64,000 bases of DNA. It comes from Oscillospiraceae bacterium. Lineage in GTDB: Bacteria > Bacillota > Clostridia > Oscillospirales > Ruminococcaceae. Of the stretch, positions 20,174 to 28,814 are shown in pieces. The stretch's first letter is position 1, and each line of letters begins with the position of its first letter. The notes under the pieces were generated by a model. That model was not told the origin of the DNA. It did not search any database and saw only the letters and a program-made list of their open reading frames with translations. The stretch is from positions 1 through 64,000 of the forward strand of contig JAFRUS010000011.1 of assembly GCA_017438745.1 (NCBI GenBank), written 5' to 3'. Both the position numbers and the translations under genes were made by a program.

Positions 20174-20809
20174 TTACTCTGCGATCTTCTTTTCGATTTT
20201 TTCAACTAATGCTTCGATCTCCTGCTGACGCATCTTCATACTTACTGTATTTACGATGAGTCTTGCAGCGATAGGAGCGATATCTTCCTTGACTTCAAGG
20301 CCGTTTTCCCTGAGTGTTGTACCTGTTTCAACGATATCAACTATACCGTCGGAAAGGTCGAGAAGCGGAGCAAGCTCAACTGAGCCTTCAATCTTAACGA
20401 TCTCAACGTCCATACCCTTTGCTTCGAAGAAATTTCTTGCAACGTTAGGGTATTTTGTAGCGATAGTCTTTACACCGAAACCGCCGTAGAAATTAACGCC
20501 CTTCTTGCCTGCAAGAGCAAATTTGCACTTGCCGAATCCTAAATTAACTATTTCAAAGAACTTGCCAGGCATTTCCATGATAGTATCCTTGCCGACAACA
20601 CCCATGTCACAAACGCCTCTGTCAACGTATGTGATAACGTCTGCAGCCTTTGCAAGAACTACTTCAAGATTTGCGTCCGGAATGCTTAAAATAAGCTTTC
20701 TGCCTTTTTCGTGTACCTCAGTACAGTCGAAACCGAGGCTTTCGAGAAGTCCTACTGTATCTTTTTCAAGTCTGCCCTTTGTAAGAGCGATCCTTAATGG
20801 TTTAGACAT
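20174..20809 (-). CDS. hisG: ATP phosphoribosyltransferase catalytic subunit, short form
   Basis: 211 residues, the short form that lacks the C-terminal regulatory domain and requires HisZ, encoded just upstream. It commits PRPP and ATP to histidine synthesis. Family segments are RIALTKGRLEKDTVGLLE, YVDRGVCDMGVVGKDTI and the PRPP loop DIVETGTTLRENGL. Confidence 0.97.
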   Translation of the reverse strand: MSKPLRIALTKGRLEKDTVGLLESLGFDCTEVHEKGRKLILSIPDANLEVVLAKAADVITYVDRGVCDMGVVGKDTIMEMPGKFFEIVNLGFGKCKFALAGKKGVNFYGGFGVKTIATKYPNVARNFFEAKGMDVEIVKIEGSVELAPLLDLSDGIVDIVETGTTLRENGLEVKEDIAPIAARLIVNTVSMKMRQQEIEALVEKIEKKIAE

Positions 20810-20838
20810 TTTATTACACTATCCTTTCGGTTGATGAC

Positions 20839-22026
20839 TTATATTTCCTTAACTGTCTCGCCTACTGAAATGATCTTGCCGATCTTAACTTCCGCAGCGT
20901 ATTTTCTTACTTTTTCGATATCATTGAAAGCAGCAAGTTCAACTTTCATGCCCTTGGCGCGAAGCTCGCGTGCATGGAGAACAGCCTTCATTTCATATCC
21001 TTTTTCACAGAATACGATGGCTTCAACTTCCCTTACAGCAATCTTTTCATTTCTGAGACGAATCTTGGCAACAGCATCTACGTTTACTGCAAATCCTGTA
21101 GCAGGAACGTCGTAACCGAACTCAGCAATAAGCTTGTCATAACGACCGCCTGAGATGACCGGTTCGCCGTATCCTTCCATGTATCCCTTGAGGATAACGC
21201 CTGTGTAGTAGTCAGTCTTGTTTACCATACCAAGGTCAACTGTAACTCTTCCCTTAAGTCCGAGTTTTTCGATGTCCTTGAAAAGTTCCTTAAGGCTTGC
21301 AAGGATAGCATCAGTCTTTTCATCGGAGAAAAGCTTTGCTGCCTTTTCGAATACTTCTTCACCGCCGAAAAGACGCGGAAGCATCTTAAGAGCCTTTGTA
21401 ATGCTGTTATCGCCGAAAGTATCAAGGAAATCGTTAAGAGCAGGATAATTCTTCTCTTCAATGAAGTCCCTGATAGTTTCTTTGTCTTCATCTGTAGCAC
21501 TGAGCTGATTCATGAGTTCCTTGAAATAACCGATGTCGCCGATCTCAAGTGAGTAATCTCCTGTGCTGCATTTTTCAAGAACTGCTGCTGCAGTTTCAAT
21601 AACTTCAAAATCTGTTATTCTGTCGGATGAACCGATAAGTTCAATACCTGCCTGACAGATCTGATCGCTTCTGCCGCGCATCTGTGTGCTTACATTAAAA
21701 GCATACTGGTCGTAGCAGAGTCTGAGCGGAAGTGTCGCTTCCTTAAGTCTTGTAGCAACTACTCGTGCTATAGGCATTGTGGATTCAGGTCTTAAAACAA
21801 TAAGTCTGCCCTTACGGTCTACAAGTTTATAAAGTTCTTCCTGAGGAAAATGTCGTGAATTAAGGGTAAAAACATCAAGGAACTCAAGTCCCGGAGTAAT
21901 AATTTCGCTGTATCCTCTTTCCATGAAAACTTCGGAAACAGCCTTTTCCACTGTTCTTCTCATTACACACTCTTTAAATAAAAGGTCGTTAGTTCCTTCC
22001 GGTGTGATAAGGTTGTTATTTTTCAT
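20839..22026 (-). CDS. hisZ: ATP phosphoribosyltransferase regulatory subunit
   Basis: 395 residues, similar to histidyl-tRNA synthetase but used for histidine feedback on HisG. Class II synthetase-like motifs are EIITPGLEFLDVF, VLRPESTMPIARVVATRL, RLCYDQYAFN, and GRSDQICQAGIELIGS. A start 12 bases upstream is in frame, but GAGGAT six bases before 22026 favours the internal ATG (MKNNNL). It is the first gene of the operon, 53 bases after the predicted transcription start. Confidence 0.94.
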   Translation of the reverse strand: MKNNNLITPEGTNDLLFKECVMRRTVEKAVSEVFMERGYSEIITPGLEFLDVFTLNSRHFPQEELYKLVDRKGRLIVLRPESTMPIARVVATRLKEATLPLRLCYDQYAFNVSTQMRGRSDQICQAGIELIGSSDRITDFEVIETAAAVLEKCSTGDYSLEIGDIGYFKELMNQLSATDEDKETIRDFIEEKNYPALNDFLDTFGDNSITKALKMLPRLFGGEEVFEKAAKLFSDEKTDAILASLKELFKDIEKLGLKGRVTVDLGMVNKTDYYTGVILKGYMEGYGEPVISGGRYDKLIAEFGYDVPATGFAVNVDAVAKIRLRNEKIAVREVEAIVFCEKGYEMKAVLHARELRAKGMKVELAAFNDIEKVRKYAAEVKIGKIISVGETVKEI

Positions 22027-22052
22027 TTTTATCCTCATTTCTTGTTGTAGAT

Positions 22053-22114
22053 TTAGCGGGCACTTTAGCGTGCTAATATGCTAATATGATAACATAATAC
22101 CATAAAAAAGTCAA
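22053..22114 (-). promoter_or_regulatory. Promoter and candidate operator array of the histidine operon
   Basis: On the minus strand, TTGACT (22109-22114) and TATCAT (22086-22091) have a 17-base spacer. Overlapping and following the predicted start (near 22079) are four half-sites: on the plus strand TTAGC at 22053 and 22065, and GCTAA at 22072 and 22080. The inner pair forms the palindrome TTAGC-GT-GCTAA (22065-22076). This position would block transcription when bound. The regulator is unknown. Confidence 0.6.
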
Positions 22115-22204
22115 GTCTATCAGTTATGCATAAAGACTGCATTTGAAATTTTGTAAGATTGTATAAAAACAGTTAAGATGCCGAAGCGAATATAAGCACG
22201 GTGA

Positions 22205-24241
22205 CTATCTGTACATACCACTTAGTATGCGTTCTTTAAGCAGAAGAAGATCAATTATATTCACCTTGCCGTTATCGTCCATATCAGCATACCAGGTAAC
22301 GTTTTCGCTTAGTAATGTCTCGTTTTGCATATATGAAAGCATAAGAAGCAGATCGGATGAATTAACTTTATTGTCTTCATCGATATCTCCTTTTTTCGGA
22401 TCGCTTTGTGAAACCGGTGTTGAAGGAGTCGGTGGATCTTCCGAAGGCGTCGGCTCTGGTGAAGGAGTAGGTTCTGGAGATACCGGAGTCGGAGATACTG
22501 TCGGTTCAGGTGAAGGAACAGAAGCCTGTTTCTTTAAATAAAACTCACAGTCATCTACAGAACCGTATCCGCCAGCTTCACCGTTAAGTTCTATCCATAT
22601 ACCGATGGTATCGCCTTTCTGCGCTGAAAACTCAACAGTTGATTCCTGCCAGTTGTCATATGATGTAACTGAACCGGTATCGTCTTTTACAGCAGAGCCG
22701 TTAATTGATATCATAGTTTTATAGGATGTCTTTTCACCGGCAAGCCAGTCTGTAAAAACATATGAGCCGGTTTCAGGTGCTGTATATTCAGCGTAAAGTC
22801 CGGTGTACTGGAAGGCGTTTGCTGAATACCAGTGAGCTGCATAGCTTCCTGTACGTGTCATTTCACCGTTTACTTCAAACTTGGCATATTCCCCTGTTGT
22901 GGTATTTTCAAGTTTCCATCCATTACTGCCATCTTCAAATCCCGGATTATCAAGCAGATTATCTTTCTGATCTTCAGGCTGAGTATTTTTGTCCGACTTA
23001 ATATGGCTGTAAACATAGAGCGAATCGAGCGGGCGTCCGTCCTGAGAGAAAAGAGCCTGGTTATCCACAGATGAACCACCGGACCATTTGCCTCCGTCTT
23101 CGTCGTATTCGCCGGAAGCTTTAGTTGCCCATCCGGATCCGTCACGTTCCCAGAGGGAAAGGTTGTGTTCGTAGTTATCGCCTACTGTGATCCACGCCGG
23201 TTCCCAGTAAAATGCGCCTATTCCCTTCGGTCCACTCTTGGCAACTGCGTCAAATACGTTTGTAAGTGCGTCGGTCTGTCCCTGAACGCTTACCGGATAG
23301 GATACGTAGTTTCCGAGTGAGGATTCATCACCGATAGTATTGGCAAAGTTATCTGAATCTTCAAAAGTATTTGCCCATGAAGTCTCTGCAACCATTACGT
23401 ACTTGTTATACTTTCTTGCAATATTGCCGAGTACATTTGTCAGGTTCTGCGGAGTTCCGTGCCAGTAAGGATAGTAGGATGAAGCGAACACGTCATAATC
23501 AACGCCGTAAGTCTTCAGATTACCTGCAAGCCATTCATAGTTTCCGGATTTTTCAGGATTGGTGAAATGAACTGCTACAAGAATATTTTTATCGAACTGA
23601 CGTACAGCTTTACTTCCGGCATTCATTAATGCACAGATGTTTTTCCAGTCGGTTTCGCCGCATAATCCGGTGGTAGTTTCGTTACCTACCTGTACCATGC
23701 CTATCTCGACACCGGTCGCTTTTAATTTTTTTAGTGAATCAGAGGTAAAGGAGTTTATAGCAGAGCATTTCTGATCTACAGAATAATTAGCCCATTCCTT
23801 AGGAGCTTTCTGCTTGCCCGGATCTGCCCAGAAGTCAGAATAATGAAAGTCAACAAGAAGTTTAAGACCGTATATGCTGCATCGTTCTGCAATTGCAACA
23901 GCCGTATCTATGTCGTTGTCACCGCCGCCGTAGGTAACTCCGGAATTTGTCTCCGGCTTATTCCATACACGGACACGGATGTAGTTTACTCCGGCATCCT
24001 TAAGAGTAAGGAAAATGTCCTGAGGATTTCCGTCCTTGTCCTTAAAAACAACACCGCTTTTTTCAAGGGAAATTACAGATGAAATATCAACACCGGCAAT
24101 TGCTTCACCGCCGTTTACTGTAAGTCCACTGAAGGTAACATCCTTATACTGTACAGCTGCTGATGCAGTATTCATATATGAGAAACTGCTAAGAGCAAGT
24201 ACCGATGCTGCAGCAAGTGCAGCAATTTTTCTCTGCTTCAT
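22205..24241 (-). CDS. Secreted GH53 endo-beta-1,4-galactanase with CBM-like domain and dockerin
   Basis: 678 residues. A Sec signal peptide ends near AnA-A (about residue 29). A GH53 catalytic barrel of about 35-410 has the acid/base Glu in MVQVGNE (E188) and the nucleophile Glu in VAETSWANT (E286). A carbohydrate-binding-like beta domain, about 432-572, begins NLLDNPGFEDGSNGW. A Pro/Ser/Glu linker precedes a C-terminal type I dockerin with duplicated calcium loops DIDEDNKVNSSDLLLML and DMDDNGKVNIIDLLLLKERI. It should cleave pectic galactan side chains as a cellulosome-type complex component. Single gene, upstream of the his promoter in the same direction. Confidence 0.93.
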   Translation of the reverse strand: MKQRKIAALAAASVLALSSFSYMNTASAAVQYKDVTFSGLTVNGGEAIAGVDISSVISLEKSGVVFKDKDGNPQDIFLTLKDAGVNYIRVRVWNKPETNSGVTYGGGDNDIDTAVAIAERCSIYGLKLLVDFHYSDFWADPGKQKAPKEWANYSVDQKCSAINSFTSDSLKKLKATGVEIGMVQVGNETTTGLCGETDWKNICALMNAGSKAVRQFDKNILVAVHFTNPEKSGNYEWLAGNLKTYGVDYDVFASSYYPYWHGTPQNLTNVLGNIARKYNKYVMVAETSWANTFEDSDNFANTIGDESSLGNYVSYPVSVQGQTDALTNVFDAVAKSGPKGIGAFYWEPAWITVGDNYEHNLSLWERDGSGWATKASGEYDEDGGKWSGGSSVDNQALFSQDGRPLDSLYVYSHIKSDKNTQPEDQKDNLLDNPGFEDGSNGWKLENTTTGEYAKFEVNGEMTRTGSYAAHWYSANAFQYTGLYAEYTAPETGSYVFTDWLAGEKTSYKTMISINGSAVKDDTGSVTSYDNWQESTVEFSAQKGDTIGIWIELNGEAGGYGSVDDCEFYLKKQASVPSPEPTVSPTPVSPEPTPSPEPTPSEDPPTPSTPVSQSDPKKGDIDEDNKVNSSDLLLMLSYMQNETLLSENVTWYADMDDNGKVNIIDLLLLKERILSGMYR

Positions 24242-24275
24242 TTTCTTATAACTCCTTTACACGCTAAGATTACTT

Positions 24276-24305
24276 AAAGACCCACGCATTGCTGCATGGG
24301 TCTTT
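24276..24305 (-). terminator. Hairpin after the EAL-domain gene
   Basis: AAAGACCCA and TGGGTCTTT flank a short inner stem-loop between the EAL gene stop (24312) and the galactanase start. Only a short T-run follows on either strand. Confidence 0.6.
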
Positions 24306-24311
24306 TGAAAA

Positions 24312-26012
24312 TCAGTTTTTATCAGTTGTGTTTTCAATAAGGTATTTTTCAAAATCTTCTTCAGACAATGGCTTTGAATATAAATACCCCTGAATTGCAT
24401 CGCCGCCGAGTTCGCGGATGGTCCACATCTGTTCGTTAGTCTCAACGCCCTCTGAAACAGTTTTGAGTCCCAGGCTCTTGGCGAGATTGATACATGCGCT
24501 GAACACTCTCATGTTCTTGAAGTTTGTGATCGCTTTTACAAGCGACATATCCATCTTGACGATATCAAGCGGAAGAACGCTCAGTGTGTTGAGTGATGAA
24601 TAACCGCTGCCGAAATCATCAAGCTCTATTTTGTAGCCGTTTTTCTGGCACTTTGTAAGTATTTCAACGAGTTCATCTATCTGGTCTGAGAAAAGTGACT
24701 CTGTAACTTCGATGTGAAGAAGTTCCGGAGGAACGTTCATTCCGGTTGATGCTCTGTGGAGATTATCAAAGAAATCCGGCTTCATAAAATCAAGTTTTGA
24801 AGCGTTGATCGAAATAGGTACGACTTTGAAACCTTTATTTATCCACCTGTTAAGGTTCTCACAGGTCCTGTTCCAAACGAAATTATCAACTTCTGAAATA
24901 AATCCGTTCTGTTCAAATACAGGAATGAATTCGCCCGGAGACATGAAACCAAAGTCCGGATGTACCCATCTGATAAGAGCTTCAGCACCGGTCAGTTCAC
25001 CGGTATTTACGTCGTGCTTAGGCTGATAGAATACTCTGAACTGGTTCTGTTCAAGAGCTTCCTTCATGCTGTCCACGATGCGCTCTTTCTTTCTGTGCTC
25101 AGTAAGAACAGATGCCTCATAGTGAACTACTGTCTTACCGTATTTGCCGCGGATAGTCTGAAGTGCGAGAAGTGCACGGTCACATGTTTCCGAAATCGGG
25201 ATTCCATGTTCTATGTCTTCGTATATCGCACATCTTATACGGAGTTTATCAATTCCGGCGTCTCCTTTGAAGAAGGAATACGCCTCATTGACATTCATTT
25301 CAAGCAGTCTGCTGTTTAATTTTTCATCTTTACGGAACAGTGAAACAAACTGATCTCCGGCAAATCTTCCGGCTGCAAGACATTCGTCGCCAATGTTACG
25401 CATGTACTCGCCTATCGTTCTGAGAAGTGCGTCACCGGCGTCCTTACCGTTCTTTTCGTTATAACCCTTAATACCATCAACTTCAGAGATGTAAATTACA
25501 AACTCGTCGTCCGGGTTATCCTGGATGATGGTATCTGCGATTCGGAAGAATGCAAATCTGTTAAACAGGCCTGTTACTTCATCAATGTCGGAAACAATAC
25601 CTGTTTCGGCGTTTTCGCGAAGATTAATAAGATTGGCAGTCTGAAGAAGAATAAGATTCTGTTTCGTAGAATAAGTTGTAAAAGCAGAAACTCCTTCTGC
25701 AAGAAATCTTTCTTCTTCGTTTTCAAGAGAATCATCCGCAATGACGATGACCGGTACAGCACGGAATTTCTCATCCGCTTCTATTTCCCTGATAAAAGCA
25801 ATACTCTCGTCAGTATTGTCAGCTGTATCGATCACTATCAGTGAGATCTCACTGAAATGCTTCTTTAACAGTTCGGTACTGTCTTTGCTGAACGTTGTTT
25901 CAATCAGATCATAACTGCCGGAAAACATATCTGAGAAATTATGCTTTCTGGAGCTTTCTGATTTAATTACGAATAGAGTTCTAGTTTTTTCCGGACTGCT
26001 TACAATCCCCAT
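24312..26012 (-). CDS. Receiver-like / degenerate GGDEF / EAL cyclic-di-GMP phosphodiesterase
   Basis: 566 residues, no membrane segment. Residues about 10-125 resemble a response-regulator receiver fold (LIVIDTADNTDESIAFI, PVIVIADDS). Residues about 140-300 are a GGDEF domain whose active site reads AGDQF, so cyclase activity is probably lost and it may be a GTP-binding regulator. Residues about 315-560 are an EAL domain with EALIRW, ESLFSD, ELDDFGSGYSSLN, KMDMSL and SEGVET intact, consistent with cyclic-di-GMP hydrolysis. It lies 39 bases after fabV on the same strand. Confidence 0.9.
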   Translation of the reverse strand: MGIVSSPEKTRTLFVIKSESSRKHNFSDMFSGSYDLIETTFSKDSTELLKKHFSEISLIVIDTADNTDESIAFIREIEADEKFRAVPVIVIADDSLENEEERFLAEGVSAFTTYSTKQNLILLQTANLINLRENAETGIVSDIDEVTGLFNRFAFFRIADTIIQDNPDDEFVIYISEVDGIKGYNEKNGKDAGDALLRTIGEYMRNIGDECLAAGRFAGDQFVSLFRKDEKLNSRLLEMNVNEAYSFFKGDAGIDKLRIRCAIYEDIEHGIPISETCDRALLALQTIRGKYGKTVVHYEASVLTEHRKKERIVDSMKEALEQNQFRVFYQPKHDVNTGELTGAEALIRWVHPDFGFMSPGEFIPVFEQNGFISEVDNFVWNRTCENLNRWINKGFKVVPISINASKLDFMKPDFFDNLHRASTGMNVPPELLHIEVTESLFSDQIDELVEILTKCQKNGYKIELDDFGSGYSSLNTLSVLPLDIVKMDMSLVKAITNFKNMRVFSACINLAKSLGLKTVSEGVETNEQMWTIRELGGDAIQGYLYSKPLSEEDFEKYLIENTTDKN

Positions 26013-26051
26013 TTAACCACCCACTTTAATAGCCTGTTCCTGTGAATAAAA

Positions 26052-27230
26052 TTATTTTAATGATGCGATGTCGTAAACCGGATCTGTGTCAGCGTCGTAA
26101 TTGATACCATCTGCGCCGAATCCGAAAAGTGCGAAGAAATCGCTCCAGTATCCGTCAATATCTGCAAGTTCCTTGACGTTTTCTGTAGTAACTTCATCCC
26201 AAAGCTTTTTAACTTCAGCCTGGATATCTGCTTTCATTTCGAGGTCGTCGAGTCTGATCATTCCGCCCTCGTCGGTAACTGCAGAACCAGCCTTTAACTT
26301 ATCTGAGAAAAGTCTTGTCATCTGTTCGATACAGCCTTCGTGAGTGCCGTTCTTCTTCATTACCTTGAAAAGAAGTGAAATGTAAAGCGGAACTACAGGA
26401 ATAGCTGAGCTTGACTGTGTAACAAGAGCCTTGTTTACTGAAATATATGCCTTGATGTCACTGTATTTAGCTGAAATAGCCTTTGATGTTTCATAAAGGT
26501 GTTTCTTAGCCTGTCCGATTGAACCGTTCATGTAGATAGGATGTGTTATCTCAGGTCCGAGGTATGAGAATGCTATTGTTACGGCATCCTTTTCAATTGC
26601 ATCGGCTGTTTTGAGAGCATCTATCCAGTCCATCCAGTCTTCACCGCCCATTACCTTGATGGTGTGAAGAACTTCTTCATCGGTGGCAGGTTCAATAGTA
26701 ACTTCCTTAACTGAATTATCCTTAAGGTCTATGGTTTTGTTGGTATAATTGCCTTCTGTTGTCTTGAGTACTGATGAATATACAGTACCGTCAGCAGTTG
26801 TTCTTCTCGGAGCTGCAAGGCTGTAGATAACCATGTCAACTTTTCCAAGATCCTTTTTGATAAGTTCGATCGTCTGATCCTTGATCTCTTTTGAAAAGGC
26901 GTCGCCGTTGATTGTCTTTGCGTAAAGTCCGTCCTTATGAGCGAATTCCTCAAAGGCAGCTGTGTTATACCAGCCGGCTGATGCAGGTTTCTTTTCAGAA
27001 CCTTCCTTGTCAAAAATAATACCGATAGTTGAGGCACCGCTGGAATATGCAGCTGCTATTCTTGATGAAAGGCCGTATCCCATTGAGGCACCGATTACGA
27101 GAACTTTTTTTGCACCGCATTCGCTTTTGTGAGCCTTAGCGTGTTCAATGCTTTCGGAAACGATTTTTCTGCATCCTTCCGGATGAGCTGTAGTACAAAT
27201 AAATCCTCTTGTTTTTGGTTGAATGATCAT
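26052..27230 (-). CDS. fabV: Trans-2-enoyl-ACP/CoA reductase, FabV type
   Basis: 392 residues, the FabV/TER length. The N-terminus MIIQPKTRGFICTTAHPEGC is characteristic. The nucleotide site is KVLVIGASMGYGLSSRIAAAYS, and the catalytic Tyr-X8-Lys is YMNGSIGQAK near residue 235. It reduces the enoyl double bond with NAD(P)H, either in fatty acid synthesis or as a crotonyl-CoA reductase; sequence does not decide between these. A good promoter lies upstream. Confidence 0.95.
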   Translation of the reverse strand: MIIQPKTRGFICTTAHPEGCRKIVSESIEHAKAHKSECGAKKVLVIGASMGYGLSSRIAAAYSSGASTIGIIFDKEGSEKKPASAGWYNTAAFEEFAHKDGLYAKTINGDAFSKEIKDQTIELIKKDLGKVDMVIYSLAAPRRTTADGTVYSSVLKTTEGNYTNKTIDLKDNSVKEVTIEPATDEEVLHTIKVMGGEDWMDWIDALKTADAIEKDAVTIAFSYLGPEITHPIYMNGSIGQAKKHLYETSKAISAKYSDIKAYISVNKALVTQSSSAIPVVPLYISLLFKVMKKNGTHEGCIEQMTRLFSDKLKAGSAVTDEGGMIRLDDLEMKADIQAEVKKLWDEVTTENVKELADIDGYWSDFFALFGFGADGINYDADTDPVYDIASLK

Positions 27231-27278
27231 ATCAGTGTTTTACTCCTTATCTGTAAACAATCTATAATATACACAAAT

Positions 27279-27307
27279 ATTATACCATGAATCAACAGGA
27301 AAATCAA
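27279..27307 (-). promoter_or_regulatory. Promoter of fabV
   Basis: On the minus strand TTGATT (27302-27307), 17-base spacer, TATAAT (27279-27284). The start of transcription would be about 40 bases before the fabV ATG. Confidence 0.7.
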
Positions 27308-27340
27308 GTAAAATGACCAAACAATTTTTAAATACTGCTA

Positions 27341-27369
27341 TTGTGTACCTGTCAAAAAAATGTTATAAT
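27341..27369 (+). promoter_or_regulatory. Promoter of murT-gatD
   Basis: TTGTGT (27341-27346), 17-base spacer, TATAAT (27364-27369). It diverges from the fabV promoter. Confidence 0.6.
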
Positions 27370-27437
27370 TATAGATGTGTGTTCCGGCGGCATGCCGTAC
27401 ACTTTATTTTAAGAAAATACGGAGCTGATAAAACTCT

Positions 27438-28814
27438 ATGAAACCGATACGATTCTATTTCGCTTTATTCAGCGGAAAGCTTACAATACTGCTTCTTAAG
27501 ATGCTAAAGAAAAGAGCTACCAATTTTCCGGGATCAGTTGTACTTACACTGTGCCCTGATTTCCTGAAGCATCTTGACAAGCCGGAAAAGATAATTGCAG
27601 TTACAGGAACCAACGGCAAGACTACCTGCAGCAACATGCTTCTCGATATTCTTACCGACAACGGCTACGATTGCACAAACAATAATTTCGGCGGTAACGT
27701 TGATACCGGTATTTCTGCTTGTCTTCTCAAGGACAGCACTCTCACGGGCAAAGCCAAAAAGAAATACTGCGTTCTTGAAATAGACGAACGAAGCGCTGTC
27801 AGGGTCTACCCTTACGTACAGCCGGATATTCTTATTGTTACAAATCTTACACGTGACTCATACAAGAGAAACGCTCATGTGGAATATATCTTCAATATTC
27901 TGAATGAGAATATTCCAGACAAAACTCATCTTATCCTTAATGCAGATGATCTTATAAGCTCTTCACTTAAGAAAAACAACAAGAGAACTTATTTTGGCAT
28001 GGAGCCTTTCCCAGGTGAACAGCTTATAGGAGATAACATTGTCCGTGACATAACAGCATGTCCGGTCTGCAGTTCGCCGCTTGAATACAGCTTCCTTCGA
28101 TACAATCATGTAGGACGCGCAAAATGCTCAAAGTGTGATTTCTGCTCACCTGAGCCTGATTTTGATACTACCGAGCGCGTATTCACTCCTGACGGACGTG
28201 CTGATATCAAGATTCTTCATGAAGGAAAAACTGAAGAGTACAATGTTCCTTGTGAAAACACGATCAATCTTTACAATGCGACTGCTGTAGCTGCAGCACT
28301 TAGAACTTTCGGACTTACTGAAGAACAGTTAGCCGCATCATTTAAGAAAATAAACGTTGTACGTTCACGTTATGACGTAATCCAGGAAAAAGGCAGAACG
28401 CTTAAGTGTATCATGGCTAAGGGTCAGAACCCTGTTGCCTGCTCACACTCGCTCAACATTGCAAGAAATACGCCTGACACTGCAGTAATTCTTCTCTGGG
28501 ATGACTACTACGACAGAAAAGAAACTTCGGAAAACACAGCCTGGTACTATGACGTTGACTTTGAATTCCTTGTAAACGACAATATCAGGCAGATAATCGT
28601 TGCAGGAAAACGTGCAGGCGACCTGCTTTTAAGACTTCTTGTTGCAGGTATTCCTGAAGAAAAGATCAGCACTACCGAACATGAAGTTGATGCTGACAAG
28701 CTTCTTGATCTGAATATATCAAAGAATATCTACATTTTCTTTGATATGTACGTTGATCAGTACAAGGAGATCCTTAAGGAAAAAATAAAGGAGATGATGA
28801 AAAATGCAGATTGA
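27438..28814 (+). CDS. murT: Lipid II isoglutaminyl synthase, MurT subunit
   Basis: 458 residues. A Mur-ligase-type ATPase that activates the D-glutamate carboxyl of lipid II for amidation. P-loop AVTGTNGKTTCSNML near residue 55, a four-Cys zinc ribbon CPVC...CSKC (about 212-237), and the C-terminal DUF1727-type domain with IMAKGQNPVACSHSLN and YYDVDFEFL. Its end overlaps gatD by 11 bases. The only Shine-Dalgarno candidate, GGAG, is about 13 bases from the ATG, which is rather far. Confidence 0.93.
   Translation: MKPIRFYFALFSGKLTILLLKMLKKRATNFPGSVVLTLCPDFLKHLDKPEKIIAVTGTNGKTTCSNMLLDILTDNGYDCTNNNFGGNVDTGISACLLKDSTLTGKAKKKYCVLEIDERSAVRVYPYVQPDILIVTNLTRDSYKRNAHVEYIFNILNENIPDKTHLILNADDLISSSLKKNNKRTYFGMEPFPGEQLIGDNIVRDITACPVCSSPLEYSFLRYNHVGRAKCSKCDFCSPEPDFDTTERVFTPDGRADIKILHEGKTEEYNVPCENTINLYNATAVAAALRTFGLTEEQLAASFKKINVVRSRYDVIQEKGRTLKCIMAKGQNPVACSHSLNIARNTPDTAVILLWDDYYDRKETSENTAWYYDVDFEFLVNDNIRQIIVAGKRAGDLLLRLLVAGIPEEKISTTEHEVDADKLLDLNISKNIYIFFDMYVDQYKEILKEKIKEMMKNAD

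Noticed and set aside
20155-20205. Longer hisD start overlapping hisG
   Set aside because: The extra 17 residues are not part of the HisD family and the ribosome site favours 20154.
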